Part shown: in pieces, positions 44,024-54,323 of the stretch
How the letters are laid out: each line of letters opens with the position of its first letter
Position numbering within the stretch: position 1 is the stretch's first letter
From: Sphingomonas liriopis
Lineage (GTDB): Bacteria; Pseudomonadota; Alphaproteobacteria; Sphingomonadales; Sphingomonadaceae
Assembly (NCBI RefSeq): GCF_024211255.1
Contig: NZ_JAMLDY010000021.1
Span: forward strand, 1-60,033
DNA length: 60,033 nucleotides
Reading direction: 5' to 3'
Translations under genes and position numbers: made by a program
The notes under the pieces: model-generated
Databases searched by the model: none
The model's input: the letters and a program-made list of their open reading frames with translations, nothing else
Told to the model about the DNA's origin: nothing

Positions 44024-44959
44024 ATGTTCGACCTCAAAGAAAAGCGGGTTTTCGTCGCGGGCCATCGCGGCATGGTGGGATCCGCGATCGTGCGTCGCCT
44101 GGCGTCAGAAGGGTGCGAGGTGCTGACGGCGACGCGTGCGGAACTGGATTTGAAAGACCAGCGCGCCGTACGGGACTGGTTCGCCGCGCAGCGACTGGAT
44201 GCGGTATTCCTTGCCGCGGCCAAGGTCGGTGGAATCCTCGCGAACGACAGCTTCCCGGCGGACTTCCTCTACGACAATCTGATGATCGAAGCGAACGTCA
44301 TCGAGGCGGCGCACCGGGCCGACGTCGCCAAGCTGCTGTTCCTCGGATCGAGTTGCATCTATCCCAAGTTCGCCGCGCAGCCGATCGTGGAAGATGCGTT
44401 GCTGACCGGCCCGCTCGAGCCGACGAATGAATGGTACGCGATCGCCAAGATCGCCGGCATTAAGCTCGCTCAGGCCTATCGCCGGCAGCACGGACGCGAC
44501 TTCATCTCAGCGATGCCCACCAACCTCTATGGGCCGGGGGACAATTTCGATCTCCAGTCCAGCCATGTTCTGCCGGCGCTGATCCGCAAGACGCACGAAG
44601 CCAAGATGGCGGGTGCTGACAGCATAATGATCTGGGGTACCGGCACGCCGCGGCGCGAGTTCCTGCATGTCGACGACCTCGCCGATGCCTGCGTTTTCCT
44701 GATGAAGACCTATTCGGGCGACAGTCACATCAATATCGGCTTCGGCGACGACGTGACGATCCGCGAACTGGCCGAAGCGGTGAAGACCGCGATCGGGTTC
44801 GACGGGGCGGTGATCTGCGATACCTCCAAGCCGGATGGCACGCCGCGCAAACTCATGGACAGCAGCCGCCTGGCGGAGGTGGGCTGGCGTCCGCGTACGC
44901 CGCTCGATCAGGGCATCGCCAGCGTCTATCGCTGGTTCCTCGATACCGCTCAGGGCTGA
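44024..44959 (+). CDS. fcl: GDP-L-fucose synthase
   Basis: This 311-residue SDR has [20 protein letters not shown], the typical GxxGxxG start of Fcl/WcaG. It also has [31 protein letters not shown] (Ser) and [14 protein letters not shown] (Tyr and Lys). It is an epimerase-reductase that makes GDP-L-fucose from the Gmd product. Together with gmd it implies a fucose-containing exopolysaccharide. Confidence 0.95.
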   Translation: MFDLKEKRVFVAGHRGMVGSAIVRRLASEGCEVLTATRAELDLKDQRAVRDWFAAQRLDAVFLAAAKVGGILANDSFPADFLYDNLMIEANVIEAAHRADVAKLLFLGSSCIYPKFAAQPIVEDALLTGPLEPTNEWYAIAKIAGIKLAQAYRRQHGRDFISAMPTNLYGPGDNFDLQSSHVLPALIRKTHEAKMAGADSIMIWGTGTPRREFLHVDDLADACVFLMKTYSGDSHINIGFGDDVTIRELAEAVKTAIGFDGAVICDTSKPDGTPRKLMDSSRLAEVGWRPRTPLDQGIASVYRWFLDTAQG

Positions 44960-45262
44960 CGATCGGGGCCAGCGGTTCTGCATGGAAGGCGCGCAGGGCC
45001 GGTGACCGGGCAGCCTCGGTTCAGTTGCCTTGGGGCAGATTCCGATACGATGCCGCATCCGGATATACTGCGGTTCATGGCCGCGGCGGGAGCCGTCTGC
45101 CCTCGTTCGTACCATCTTGCAGGTGCGTTCCGCACGGTTGACGGTGGGCATCCCGTCGATGCTTCCTCTGTGGCGCGGCCACGGCCGCTGGATCGACAAG
45201 CCGTAGCGTTCGTGGATATCAACGGCGTTGCCCGCTGCGCGTGGCCGGCTTACAGCCGGCGC
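44960..45262. other. Gap before wzy
   Basis: These 303 bases form an in-frame upstream extension of wzy (from 45002) that is not hydrophobic and not family-like. I see no separate gene. Confidence 0.4.
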
Positions 45263-46663
45263 ATGAGCAGACAGTTCAGTACGGCGGTTTGGACGCTGGG
45301 CGCAGCAATCCTCGTTTTGCTGATAGCAAATGGATCGCCCACCGCCGGATGGGCCGGCGATGCGTCGATGCTCCTGCTCGCGGCGACATTCATCGCGTCG
45401 ATGATCGCCATGGCGTTCGCCTCGACCAATCATCGGATGCAATTGTCGCTGCAGTTGATGACGATCTATTTTTCGATCTATCTGGTGCTGCCGGGATACA
45501 ACCACGCTTCGATCAATCTGTTTCCCTTTTTCGGATTCTCTTATTCCCCCGAAGTTCGAACAAGCGCTGCCGTCATCGTCATGCTGTTCATGATCGCGGT
45601 GGCGGTTGGCTACATCGTTATGCCGCCGGCGCGCGCGCACGGCCGCCCTGGGGTTGTTGCACATTCGACAGGACGGGTGATCCAGGATAACGGCCTCCTC
45701 GGTGTCGTCCTGACGATCGTTTCCCTGATATCGATGGCAGCCTTTGTGAAAGCGATCGGTCTGTCGGCGGCTTTGGGTACACGTGAAACCCTCGACGCCG
45801 CCACCAGCGACAACGTCGCCGCTGGATTTGCCGTGGCGGTGCCGCGTGCCGTGACGTTCCTGCCGCTCATCTATGGCACCCTGCTCGTAAAATTTAGCAA
45901 GAGTAAGCGTTTGGGAGTATTACTGCTACTGATCAACACACCAATATTTTTGGTAGTGAACTTTCCCCTTTCCTTGCCGCGAAGTCAGGTTTTTGGTATA
46001 ATAATCCTGTTCTTGCTGCTCATTGTCAATTTCAAGAAAGTTTCCGCCCGAAGCGTCCTGAGCAGTGCGTATGTGTTCGGCGCCTTGATCGCCATGCCTG
46101 TGCTGAACCATTTCAGCCGCCGCGGCGGTACGCTTGCGGACCTTAATTTGCGCCAAGTGACATCATCATATTTCGAGTCGGGTGATTTCGACGGTTATCA
46201 GTCCGTTGCAAATTCCGTTGTGTATGTAGATTTGTATCACCATACTGCTGGCGTCCAGCTGTTGTCGGCGATCCTGTTTTTTGTGCCGCGCTCGATATGG
46301 CCCGGAAAGGGCGAACCGACCGGGCAGCTGACGTCGGAAGCGGTAGGGTATACCTTTACCAACATCTCGCAGCCGCTTCCCAGCGAGTTCTATGTCGATT
46401 TTGGCTGGGCGGGTGTGATCATCGGCGGATTATTGCTCGGAATGGTGTTCAGCCGACTGGATCGGTGGATCGATCGTGGCTGGGTCACCGATCATCGTAC
46501 CAGGCTGGCCGCAGGATGGCTGATGGGTTTCGGGCTCACCGTGTTTCGCGGTACGCTGCTCGGCGTGTTGCCGCCGTTCGTGATCGTGGCTCTTGGCCTG
46601 TGGGTGATAGCGCGCTGGGGAATGCAGCCTATCCGGCAAATGGAACGAGAGGATCTCGGATAA
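45263..46663 (+). CDS. wzy: O-antigen/EPS polymerase-like membrane protein (Wzy)
   Basis: This 466-residue protein has about ten to twelve hydrophobic segments and a large periplasmic loop (about residues 270-400) containing FFVPRSIWPGKGEPTGQLTS and YTFTNISQPLPSEFYVDFGW. The WPxKGEP...EFYxDFGW pattern occurs in oligosaccharide repeat-unit polymerases. The middle (45880-46260) is noticeably AT-richer than the neighbours, as is common for wzy. It polymerises repeat units at the outer face of the inner membrane. Confidence 0.85.
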   Translation: MSRQFSTAVWTLGAAILVLLIANGSPTAGWAGDASMLLLAATFIASMIAMAFASTNHRMQLSLQLMTIYFSIYLVLPGYNHASINLFPFFGFSYSPEVRTSAAVIVMLFMIAVAVGYIVMPPARAHGRPGVVAHSTGRVIQDNGLLGVVLTIVSLISMAAFVKAIGLSAALGTRETLDAATSDNVAAGFAVAVPRAVTFLPLIYGTLLVKFSKSKRLGVLLLLINTPIFLVVNFPLSLPRSQVFGIIILFLLLIVNFKKVSARSVLSSAYVFGALIAMPVLNHFSRRGGTLADLNLRQVTSSYFESGDFDGYQSVANSVVYVDLYHHTAGVQLLSAILFFVPRSIWPGKGEPTGQLTSEAVGYTFTNISQPLPSEFYVDFGWAGVIIGGLLLGMVFSRLDRWIDRGWVTDHRTRLAAGWLMGFGLTVFRGTLLGVLPPFVIVALGLWVIARWGMQPIRQMEREDLG

Positions 46664-46664
46664 G

Positions 46665-47838
46665 CGGAAGCTGCGCGTTGCCATTATATATTACATGTGG
46701 CCCCACTACCGTCGGCCGTTGATGTAGACGCTGGAACAATCGGACGCCTTCGAGTTCACGTTCTACGGTAGCGGTAAGTCTTTCCAAGGCATCGAGCATG
46801 TCGATACCGTATTGGTACGCCATTTCATAACAGCACCGCTGCTATATTTTCGGGGAAAGATGTGGCAGCCGACCGGTATCAGGGTTGCGGCATCGGGGGG
46901 TTTACGATGCGATCATCTACCTTGGTGATCCCAACGTAATTTCCACCTGGATCGGTGCCGCTCTGGCGCAGCTCCGGAAAACACCGGTCGTTTTCTGGGG
47001 GCATGGCTGGAAGCGCCCGGAAGCCATGGTGAAAAAGACGCTTCGCAGGATGTTCTATAGTCTTGCGGATCATTTTTTCGTTTATGCCTCGCGCAGCAAA
47101 CGCCTTGGCGTGATGAATGGCGCGTCGCCGGAGCGGATCACGGTCGTCTACAACAGTCTCGATCTGGATGTGGCGGACGATGTCGTTAGGCGGATCGAGG
47201 CCAAGGGGTTGAACGATACGCGACCAGGCACTGTTCGTCCACCAGGATCGCCCGTTGCTGATATGTTCGGCACGGATCACGCGTTTATGCCGGTTCGACC
47301 TGCTGCTGGATGCCGCGGCATTGCTGGCGAAGCGCCGGAGGGCGGTGAATATACTGCTCGTGGGTAACGGACCGGAACGGCAGGCGTTGGAAGATCAGGC
47401 TCACTCGCTGGGCGTGGACGTCCATTTCTATGGATCATGCTATGATGAGAATATCACAGGGCAGATGATATACTGGGCGGACTGGACGGTTTCTCCGGGA
47501 AAGGTCGGGCTGACCGCGGTTCATAGCCTGATGTATGGTACGCCTGTCATCACGCATGGCGATCTGGACTGGCAAATGCCGGAGGCGGATGCGATTGGTC
47601 CCGGGCGTACCGGTGTCTTTTTCGTCCGCAACGATGGGGCAAGCCTGGCCGATACGATCATGGAATGGCTGGATACCGCCGATCGCGACAGGGTGCGTGC
47701 CGCTTGCCGTCATATTGTCCATGAGAAATGGAACTCGTTGTCCATGAGAAATGGAACTCGCAGATCCAGACCGAGATTATCGAACAGGCGCTGCTCAAGA
47801 TCCTGCAAAAGGACAAGGATATGGTGAGGGATCGCTGA
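46665..47838 (+). pseudogene. Decayed family 4 glycosyltransferase
   Basis: Across frames it reads RVAIIYYMWPHYRRP, then a TAG near 46724. After it come FEFTFYGSGKSFQGIEHVD, a frame change near 46890, YDAIIYLGDPNVISTWIGAA, VVFWGHGWKRPEAMVKKTLR and VVYNSLD. A second frame change lies near 47225. The donor domain follows (ILLVGNGPERQALEDQA, VSPGKVGLTAVHSLMYGTPV, THGDLDWQMPEADAI). A 23-bp tandem duplication at 47715-47760 shifts the end, whose original reading is KWNSQIQTEIIEQALLKILQ to TGA 47838. At least four lesions mean it is dead. Confidence 0.85.
47715..47760 (+). repeat. 23-bp tandem duplication in the dead glycosyltransferase
   Basis: TTGTCCATGAGAAATGGAAC plus TCG occurs twice, back to back, at 47715-47737 and 47738-47760 without a mismatch. 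The perfect identity suggests a recent event. Confidence 0.9.
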
Positions 47839-48008
47839 TCGCGAGAGGTGTCCGGCATGGACAAGGCGCCTTGGTGGCCCGGGGCGTTGGTCATCGTTGG
47901 GGAAGAACGCCGATGCAATCAGGTCGGGAAACGATCGGGCAGCAAAATGGTCAACCCTTGCAATCGGCCCGCCGTGATCGACTGTCGGGTTGTTGGAGAC
48001 AGGTATAG

Positions 48009-49532
48009 ATGAATATCCTTGCGAAAACTGGCTGGCCGGCTTGGCTGTTGTCGATATCCATGTCGATGACCCTGGCGTCATCGGCGATCTGCAGTGCATC
48101 CGATCCGCGCACGGACTGGCAAGGCCTTGCGACGGCCGCACGCGATGTCGTCGCGCAGGAGTCGCCCGCCGCCGCATTCCCGTTCAGAACGGCAAAGACG
48201 GGTGAAGGAAAGGCGCTGGTGATCGCGCATTACTTTCCATTTTTTCCCTTGTCTTACGAAGGGCTGCCTCCCGACAAGGATTATTACGCCACGCAATATC
48301 TGACGGCGTCGGGCGAAAACGGTAAATATGCGCGGCAGGGCGGGTTTTTGCGGGAGCGTCCACTTCCTGCGCCGTTCCGGTCGACGCCGCGATTTCACGA
48401 CACCAACTTTGCCGTCGACGTGGCGCGCGCCGCCCGCATCGGCATTGATGGTTTTGGCGTCAATCTTCTCAACTTCACTGATACGATGTTCCTGCCGACC
48501 GCGCGCAAGCTCCTTGATGCGGCGCACGCATCGGGTACCGGATTCAAGGTTTTTCCCGAACCGGACATGAGCGTAGTTGCCGGGCTGTCGCCCGCTGGAC
48601 TGGCCGACGCGCTCATGCCGTTCGCGACGCATCCGGCGGCATTGCGGGTTGACGGAAAATTGTTGGTGATGCCGATCGCCGCGGAAAGATATCCCGTCGC
48701 TTTCTGGCGGCAATTGACCACGATCATGGGCGAACGGGGGCACCCGATCGCGTTGATGCCGTGCTACTACGATCCGGCGACCGCTACGATGGCAAAGTTG
48801 CGCGATGTGAGCTGGGGCATGACGTTCTGGGGAACGCGGGGACCAGCGGCAGGCGATAATGCCAGGGAAGTGATCACCGGTGTCGAAAAGCTGAAATATT
48901 CCAACTGGATGATTCCGGTATCGCCACAAGATTCTCGTCCGAAGGATTTGGCGGCGTTTGAGGCGGGAAATTCACGATCCTACAGGAATCAGTGGGATGT
49001 CGCGATCGACCTGGGTGCCAAACAGGTCCAGATCGTCACATGGAACGACTATTCGGAAACGTCCGAAATCTCGCCGTCCAGCTTTTCCCAATTCGCATTC
49101 TACGATCTAACGGCCTATTATATAGCCTGGATCAAAGCGCGACAGGCTCCTGCCCTGATGCGTGACGCATTCTATTTCATCCAGCGGCGGCAAATATTTC
49201 GGCCGGACGCGGCGGCTCCGGGAGCGCGTTGGACACGGACAGGGGATGCGCCATGGACCAACGATATCGAAGTGGTAGCCTTGCTCACGAAACCGGGCGA
49301 GATGGTCCTGCAATCGGGCGATGCCGTCGTTCGGAAAGTCGTAGGTTCGGGGTTGCAGACCATTCGCGTCCCGGCCATCCCGGGCACGGCGGTCGTCACC
49401 CTGTACCGCGACCGGCGCGTGGTGCAGCAGTTGAAAAGCCCCATCTCGATCGATCCGCGACCCGGTCTGCGCGATCCGACCTATGGCGGTAGTTCGTCTT
49501 TGCGTTTACCGACGGATACTCCGGGCGCGTAA
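48009..49532 (+). CDS. Secreted GH71-like endo-alpha-1,3-glucanase family protein
   Basis: This 507-residue protein has a signal peptide (WLLSISMSMTLASSAICSAS). The catalytic-domain blocks VIAHYFPFFPLSYEG, ARIGIDGFGVNLLNFTD, FKVFPEPDMS, LMPCYYDPAT, SWGMTFWGTRGP and VTWNDYSETSEISPS resemble the GH71 glycoside hydrolase family (mutanase type). A C-terminal beta domain follows (~residues 400-500). It is probably periplasmic or secreted. In an EPS locus it may trim the polymer or aid its release. The specific linkage is inferred. Confidence 0.75.
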   Translation: MNILAKTGWPAWLLSISMSMTLASSAICSASDPRTDWQGLATAARDVVAQESPAAAFPFRTAKTGEGKALVIAHYFPFFPLSYEGLPPDKDYYATQYLTASGENGKYARQGGFLRERPLPAPFRSTPRFHDTNFAVDVARAARIGIDGFGVNLLNFTDTMFLPTARKLLDAAHASGTGFKVFPEPDMSVVAGLSPAGLADALMPFATHPAALRVDGKLLVMPIAAERYPVAFWRQLTTIMGERGHPIALMPCYYDPATATMAKLRDVSWGMTFWGTRGPAAGDNAREVITGVEKLKYSNWMIPVSPQDSRPKDLAAFEAGNSRSYRNQWDVAIDLGAKQVQIVTWNDYSETSEISPSSFSQFAFYDLTAYYIAWIKARQAPALMRDAFYFIQRRQIFRPDAAAPGARWTRTGDAPWTNDIEVVALLTKPGEMVLQSGDAVVRKVVGSGLQTIRVPAIPGTAVVTLYRDRRVVQQLKSPISIDPRPGLRDPTYGGSSSLRLPTDTPGA

Positions 49533-49654
49533 TGGCTGTCATTGCCGACGGAGATTTGGGAGGACCGGACAGCGGCCCAGTCGGTGATGGACGGCGGCCA
49601 GTCTTCAGGCGTAATTGCCGAACGACGCGTACCGATCGGAATGGAATTGTTCGA

Positions 49655-50059
49655 ATGAGTCTTGGCCAAGCCGTACGTACCGGGGCGGTTATCGCCGCTG
49701 CGCTGTTCCCGTCGGGTGCGGCGAGCGCTCAAACCCGATCCACGCGGGATACTGCCACCGCATATGGCGCCCGTCTGACCGCCGACGCGACGCCGGCCGC
49801 GGCCAACCGGCACCGGGTTAACAACCGCCTCAACAACCGGATCAACAACCGCCTCAGTCTGCGGATCGAGCGATATACGCCAACGACGCTGGCGGACCCC
49901 AATGCCGCATATACGGTGTCGCGCGATGATGGTACGCGCAACAACCCGACAGCGACGGCGGGTGGCACATCTTTGCAGCGTACGAACCGCCCCGCCCAAG
50001 GCAGGTCAAGCGTTCCGATCGCGCCGGAGGACAATTTGCAGAACAGCACCGAACGGTAA
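49655..50059 (+). CDS. Small secreted protein with NNR repeats
   Basis: This 134-residue protein has a signal peptide (AVRTGAVIAAALFPSGAASA|QTR). The mature part holds VNNRLNNRINNRLSLRI, a tandem Asn-Asn-Arg/Leu repeat, and is otherwise Thr/Asn/Arg-rich and low complexity. A longer frame starts at 49532, overlapping the GH71 stop by one base (TAATG), but its first 41 residues are not signal-like. The function is unknown. It may bind the glucanase or polymer. Confidence 0.55.
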   Translation: MSLGQAVRTGAVIAAALFPSGAASAQTRSTRDTATAYGARLTADATPAAANRHRVNNRLNNRINNRLSLRIERYTPTTLADPNAAYTVSRDDGTRNNPTATAGGTSLQRTNRPAQGRSSVPIAPEDNLQNSTER

Positions 50060-50142
50060 CGAGCATCGTACCTCCACGCTGAAACAGTTTGAAAACCTGC
50101 CTTTACGCATACAGTCGCCAATTGGATTAAGCACCCCGCTTT

Positions 50143-51351
50143 ATGGCCAAGATAATCCTTTGCTGCATGAATTATCGCCCTGAAATCATATCAACGGGTA
50201 AATACACCTTCGAACTCTGCGAGTATCTTGCCGGCAGGGGGCATGATGTGGAGGTGATTACTACCGCACCGCATTATCCGGGGTGGAAGACGTTTTCTGG
50301 ATATAGCGCATGGAGATATTCTTCGGAGCGTCTGCATGGTGTAAAGGTCTGGCGTATTCCGATGTACCTCAACGAAGCCGCCGCTGGATTGGCGCGCTTG
50401 CTCATGCCGTTGAGCTGGTCGATCATGGCGACGCCAGTCCTTCTGTGGCGGGCGTTATGGAAAAAACCGGCGATTATCATCGCGGTGCAACCGACGATCA
50501 CAAATGCACCATCGGTGGTCTTGGCTTCCTTCCTGTGTGGAGCGCGGCCTATCCAGCATGTTCAGGATCTGGAAATCGATACCGCGCTGGCTGTCGGGCA
50601 CGTCCGGGCAGGCAAGGGCGTCATTCGTTTCGTGTTCGCCGTCGAACGATGGATTATGCGCCGGTTCGACAGGGTCATCACGATCTCGTCGCAGATGCGG
50701 TCTCGTCTGATTGCGAAAGGATTGGCGCCGGATCGGATTAAGATCGTGCGAAACTGGGTCGATACTGAGTTGGTGTATCCGTTGGCTAGGCCCAGTTCCT
50801 ATCGGGAGGAACTGGGCATTTCCCCCGAGACGTTCGTAGTACAATATTCGGGGCAGATGGGACGCAAGCAGGCGTTGAATGTCATCATCCGAGCGGCCGA
50901 ACAGATGCTCGGGGACGCGCGCTTTCTCTTTCTGCTCGCTGGGAACGGGCCGATGCGTCCGGAGCTGGAAGCGGCCGCCACGCGGCTGCCGAACATCCGC
51001 TTGCTGCCATTGCAGCCGACCGAGCGACTGGGGGAATTTCTGAACCTAGCGGACTGCCATATCCTTCCGCAGGAACAAGGCGTAAGTGAACTCGTCCTGC
51101 CATCCAAGCTGGGTGGCATGCTCGCCAGTGGCAAGCGCATCCTGATTACGGCGGACGAGGACAGCGAACTTGCCGATTTCCTCGGCGGTGCCGCCATATT
51201 CACCCCACCGGGCGATGTCGATGCGGTCATGCGGGCGCTGCAAGATATGATCGATACGCCGGATACTAGTGCATCGTTGCGCATCGAGCGCACGCAGGCG
51301 CTCGATGCGTCGACGCTACTCCCCGCGTTCGAACGCGCGCTTGGGATTTAA
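50143..51351 (+). CDS. WcaI-like family 4 glycosyltransferase
   Basis: This 402-residue protein begins KIILCCMNYRPEIISTGKYT with FELCEYLAGRGHDVEVITTA and PHYPGW, the signature of WcaI-type (colanic acid) transferases. The donor domain has VQYSGQMGRKQALNVIIRAA and VSELVLPSKLGGMLASGKRI. VQDLEIDTALAVG is also typical. It is predicted to be cytosolic or membrane-associated. It converges with the priming transferase gene, with only five bases between the stops. Confidence 0.9.
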   Translation: MAKIILCCMNYRPEIISTGKYTFELCEYLAGRGHDVEVITTAPHYPGWKTFSGYSAWRYSSERLHGVKVWRIPMYLNEAAAGLARLLMPLSWSIMATPVLLWRALWKKPAIIIAVQPTITNAPSVVLASFLCGARPIQHVQDLEIDTALAVGHVRAGKGVIRFVFAVERWIMRRFDRVITISSQMRSRLIAKGLAPDRIKIVRNWVDTELVYPLARPSSYREELGISPETFVVQYSGQMGRKQALNVIIRAAEQMLGDARFLFLLAGNGPMRPELEAAATRLPNIRLLPLQPTERLGEFLNLADCHILPQEQGVSELVLPSKLGGMLASGKRILITADEDSELADFLGGAAIFTPPGDVDAVMRALQDMIDTPDTSASLRIERTQALDASTLLPAFERALGI

Positions 51352-51356
51352 GCGGG

Positions 51357-52784
51357 TCAGAATGCGTTTTGGTGAAAGATGACGCGGAATGTCAGGAACA
51401 GGATTTTGAGATCGCGCCAAAACGACCATGACTGAAGATATTCAATGTCCGAACTGAGCCGGTTGAGCAGATCATCCTCAAACTCGGTATTCCCGCGATA
51501 ACCCCTGATCTGTGCCAGTCCGGTCAGGCCCGGTTTGGCCGCATGTCGGCTCCAGTAACGCTGATCGACTTCCCAATAGAGTTTGGACGCGGCGCGCGCA
51601 CCTGTCGCATGCGGGCGGGGCCCGACCAGGCTCATCCGGCCAGTCAGGACCTGGATAAGCTGGGGCAGTTCGTCGATGCTCGTCTTGCGGAGGAACTTCC
51701 CGATGCGGGTCACGCGATCGTCGTTGCGCGCAGTAAGCCGGTCGGCGTTCTTGTCGCATGCTTCCGTCCGCATACTGCGGAACTTGTAGATATTGAACAG
51801 GCGATTGCCCCGTCCGATCCGCGCCTGCTTAAACAAGACCGGTCCTGGACTGTCAATTTTGATGAGCACGGTAACTACGACCATCAAGGGTGCGAGCAGT
51901 ATCAATGCCAGAGTTGCAACGACGAGGTCGAACAGTCGCTTCACTGCCCGATTGGGCAGGCTGAGCGGTCCGATCGCCACGATGACCGATGGTGCATTCC
52001 GATCCGGCCCCAAGCCAATGGGAGACAATGGCCGAAGCTCATCGACGATGATTTCCGCCTGGATGTGCGCCCCTTGCAGGGCCTGCGTCCAGCTTGCCCG
52101 ACGTTCCGCGGGACATGCGACGACGACCCGGTCAGCCAGCATTAACGAACTTGCCAGTCGATCGTAGGTGAGCGGATCATGTACGTCGGGATCGAAAAAG
52201 GACTCCGCCATGATGACGATGGAGAAATCTCCCGGAGGAACCGCTTCGTTTCCATCGCGTATCAAAATTGCGTTGAACGGATTCCCGCCGATCAGTCGAG
52301 ATAACCTGGGTACGATAAAGTAGCGCCCTATGGCTAGGCAGAACAATGTCGCTGCCGAACCTACCGATATCGTCAGTCGAGGGAAGAAATCGGCACTCTT
52401 CAGATAGAATGCGATCAGAATAAGCAGTCCAACCGAGGCAACGAGCGAACGACAGCTTTTGACGATCGCAGTAAACGGATTGCTGAGCGCATAGGAGTGA
52501 AAGGCATGGTTGCCCATCGCGATCACGGCATAGGTGGGAATCAGGGCGGTCGTGAAGATTACCCAGCCATAGCCACTTGCGCCGCAGACGATCGCTGCAA
52601 GGGTGAAGACGAGGCCGATGATCAGGATGTCGCTGCTGCTCAGCAACAGGATGGCCCGATTGTGCAGCGTGCTGCTACGCGTGCGCCACTGTGTACTCGC
52701 GCCATCGGACTTTTTTGGTCCGGTCGGCGGAAGATCCCTTGGCTCCAGTTCCATCATTCCTGAATGTACCGACGTATGCAACAT
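51357..52784 (-). CDS. wcaJ: Undecaprenyl-phosphate sugar-1-phosphate transferase (WcaJ/GelB-like)
   Basis: This 475-residue polyprenyl glycosylphosphotransferase has four N-terminal membrane segments (about residues 45-165) and a middle cytoplasmic domain. The C-terminal catalytic region has [69 protein letters not shown] and LVGPRPHA, then [12 protein letters not shown]. It transfers a sugar phosphate (usually glucose) to undecaprenyl phosphate and starts the repeat unit. The sphingan enzyme GelB/SpsB is a member. Confidence 0.93.
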   Translation of the reverse strand: MLHTSVHSGMMELEPRDLPPTGPKKSDGASTQWRTRSSTLHNRAILLLSSSDILIIGLVFTLAAIVCGASGYGWVIFTTALIPTYAVIAMGNHAFHSYALSNPFTAIVKSCRSLVASVGLLILIAFYLKSADFFPRLTISVGSAATLFCLAIGRYFIVPRLSRLIGGNPFNAILIRDGNEAVPPGDFSIVIMAESFFDPDVHDPLTYDRLASSLMLADRVVVACPAERRASWTQALQGAHIQAEIIVDELRPLSPIGLGPDRNAPSVIVAIGPLSLPNRAVKRLFDLVVATLALILLAPLMVVVTVLIKIDSPGPVLFKQARIGRGNRLFNIYKFRSMRTEACDKNADRLTARNDDRVTRIGKFLRKTSIDELPQLIQVLTGRMSLVGPRPHATGARAASKLYWEVDQRYWSRHAAKPGLTGLAQIRGYRGNTEFEDDLLNRLSSDIEYLQSWSFWRDLKILFLTFRVIFHQNAF

Positions 52785-53096
52785 AGTTGGGGAAGCTCAC
52801 AGGACAGGCTTTTGGATCACGAGGCAATCCAGAATTGCGCCTAAGGTCTATTGCATAATAGTACAACCGGTCACTCCAATTTACCGCCGATGGGCGAGAC
52901 GAAGGCCGGGCACCATCTCGCGCCAGACGCCCAAGCCGCATGCGCGACGAGTTTGTTGCATGAGCCTTGCCATACCCGCGTGGCGGGGAAGACTGGACGC
53001 CGACGACAAGCCGCCGATATCGCGGGTAACCCGGTCAGCGGCGCACGCCCCGCCATCGCCGGCAGATGACGGCGGGTGAGATGGTCAAGGAACAGA
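52785..53096. other. Gap upstream of the priming transferase
   Basis: These 312 bases show no gene. An AT-richer patch at about 52795-52880 probably contains the promoter of the priming transferase, which is read leftward. No box could be assigned. Confidence 0.4.
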
Positions 53097-54320
53097 TCAC
53101 GGAAGCGGTATCAATTCCATCCTGTTGATTTGCCCACTGGATCCACCGACCGAGTCCGACGGTCGGGCGACGAGATTCAGCGTCTGCCTGGGACAGGCTA
53201 ATGGGACCGTTACCGTACCGGAAAACACGCCATTGTCAGCCGCAGAATCGGGAAGGGGGACGCGCCCCAGCTCCTTGCCATTCTGACACGCAAGGCTCCA
53301 ATAAGGTCTGGCATCGTTAGGCTGATCGATGCCGCTCGTATGGCCGGTCAGCCGGTATGTCCCGGGCGGCAGCAACTGATCCTGGCGCAGCAATACGCCT
53401 CCGATACTCGGCGATACGGAAAAATCAAACACGCCGGTGGACATGCTGGATGCGATGCCATTGTCGTTGCTTGGCACCCAATCGAACTGGGAAGGTGTTT
53501 CGCCGGCACCCGAGAACCGCGGATCGCGTGATCGCTCGCGTACCGCGCCGGGACGGATCAGGGCATAATAGTTCCAGGCGCTGTCGTTCTTGCCGGCGCC
53601 TAGCAACACATCGACGACCCGGTTCTGCGCGGTCGCTGCAACGGGAACCCGGGCACGTTGCAGCGCCATGAACAACGACGCCATCGCAACGGGATCGCTA
53701 TCCTTATCCCCGGCGACATAATCGATAAAATTGTCGCGCCAGATCGGGTTTTTGGCGAGAGTCTGCACTAGTGCCGGACGGATGCCGTCATCCGCGCTGG
53801 CCTGACGGAGCACCGGATAGAGAAGCTCCTTCATTTTCGGCATGGTGCGTAGGGCAATGTCATGCTGCCGCAGCGCATCAGCAACGTCGTCGCGCCGCAC
53901 CGCGTCTTCGATCGCCCATAATTGCGTGCGCTGGTCGCGGCGCGTGAGCAACTGCGCATAGTGGAACAGTCGTCGCGCCGCAGCTATGTCGCCGCGCGCT
54001 TCCGCATTCACGCCCAATGCCGTGATGGCCGGCACGGCCATCGGGTCCTGCAACAGCGCGCGGCGGGCCAGTCGTTCGCCACGCGCGCGCTTGGACGCAT
54101 CCGCGATGTCCGTGGTCGCTGTCGCAATCGCCGCCCTGCCGGACAGTCGACCATCATAAGGCGCAAGGCGATATGCCAGTAGCGGATTGCTGGTCGCCTG
54201 CGCGCAGGCCAGCGCGAAAGTTACGCCGAAATAGCCAATGCTCGCGACAATGGCTGCCAGCACCCCGCGCACGGCCCATTCCTGCCCGGATCGCGCTGCA
54301 ATGGGTCGGGAAGCGGACAT
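53097..54320 (-). CDS. EPS-locus protein with TPR-like helices and a C-terminal beta domain
   Basis: This 407-residue protein has one N-terminal membrane anchor (about residues 17-42). An alpha-helical repeat region of TPR character follows at residues 75-240 (RGERLARRALLQDPMAVPAI, AARRLFHYAQLLTRRDQRTQ). A beta-rich C-terminus follows (GGVLLRQDQLLPPGTYRLTG, SGTVTVPLACPRQTLNLVAR). It is probably periplasmic. It starts three bases after wzc and closes the minus operon. It is not a named family to me. It may be an assembly or scaffold factor for Wzc/Wza export. Confidence 0.65.
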   Translation of the reverse strand: MSASRPIAARSGQEWAVRGVLAAIVASIGYFGVTFALACAQATSNPLLAYRLAPYDGRLSGRAAIATATTDIADASKRARGERLARRALLQDPMAVPAITALGVNAEARGDIAAARRLFHYAQLLTRRDQRTQLWAIEDAVRRDDVADALRQHDIALRTMPKMKELLYPVLRQASADDGIRPALVQTLAKNPIWRDNFIDYVAGDKDSDPVAMASLFMALQRARVPVAATAQNRVVDVLLGAGKNDSAWNYYALIRPGAVRERSRDPRFSGAGETPSQFDWVPSNDNGIASSMSTGVFDFSVSPSIGGVLLRQDQLLPPGTYRLTGHTSGIDQPNDARPYWSLACQNGKELGRVPLPDSAADNGVFSGTVTVPLACPRQTLNLVARPSDSVGGSSGQINRMELIPLP

Positions 54321-54323
54321 GGC

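Noticed and set aside
43510..44430. Plus-strand frames in and near the GT4/fcl divergent region
   Set aside because: They overlap well-supported genes in other frames and are Arg-rich shadows.
49532..49654. Translation of the NNR-repeat protein from the TAATG overlap
   Set aside because: The first 41 residues are not signal-like, whereas the ATG at 49655 gives a good signal peptide. The overlap remains possible only as coupling.
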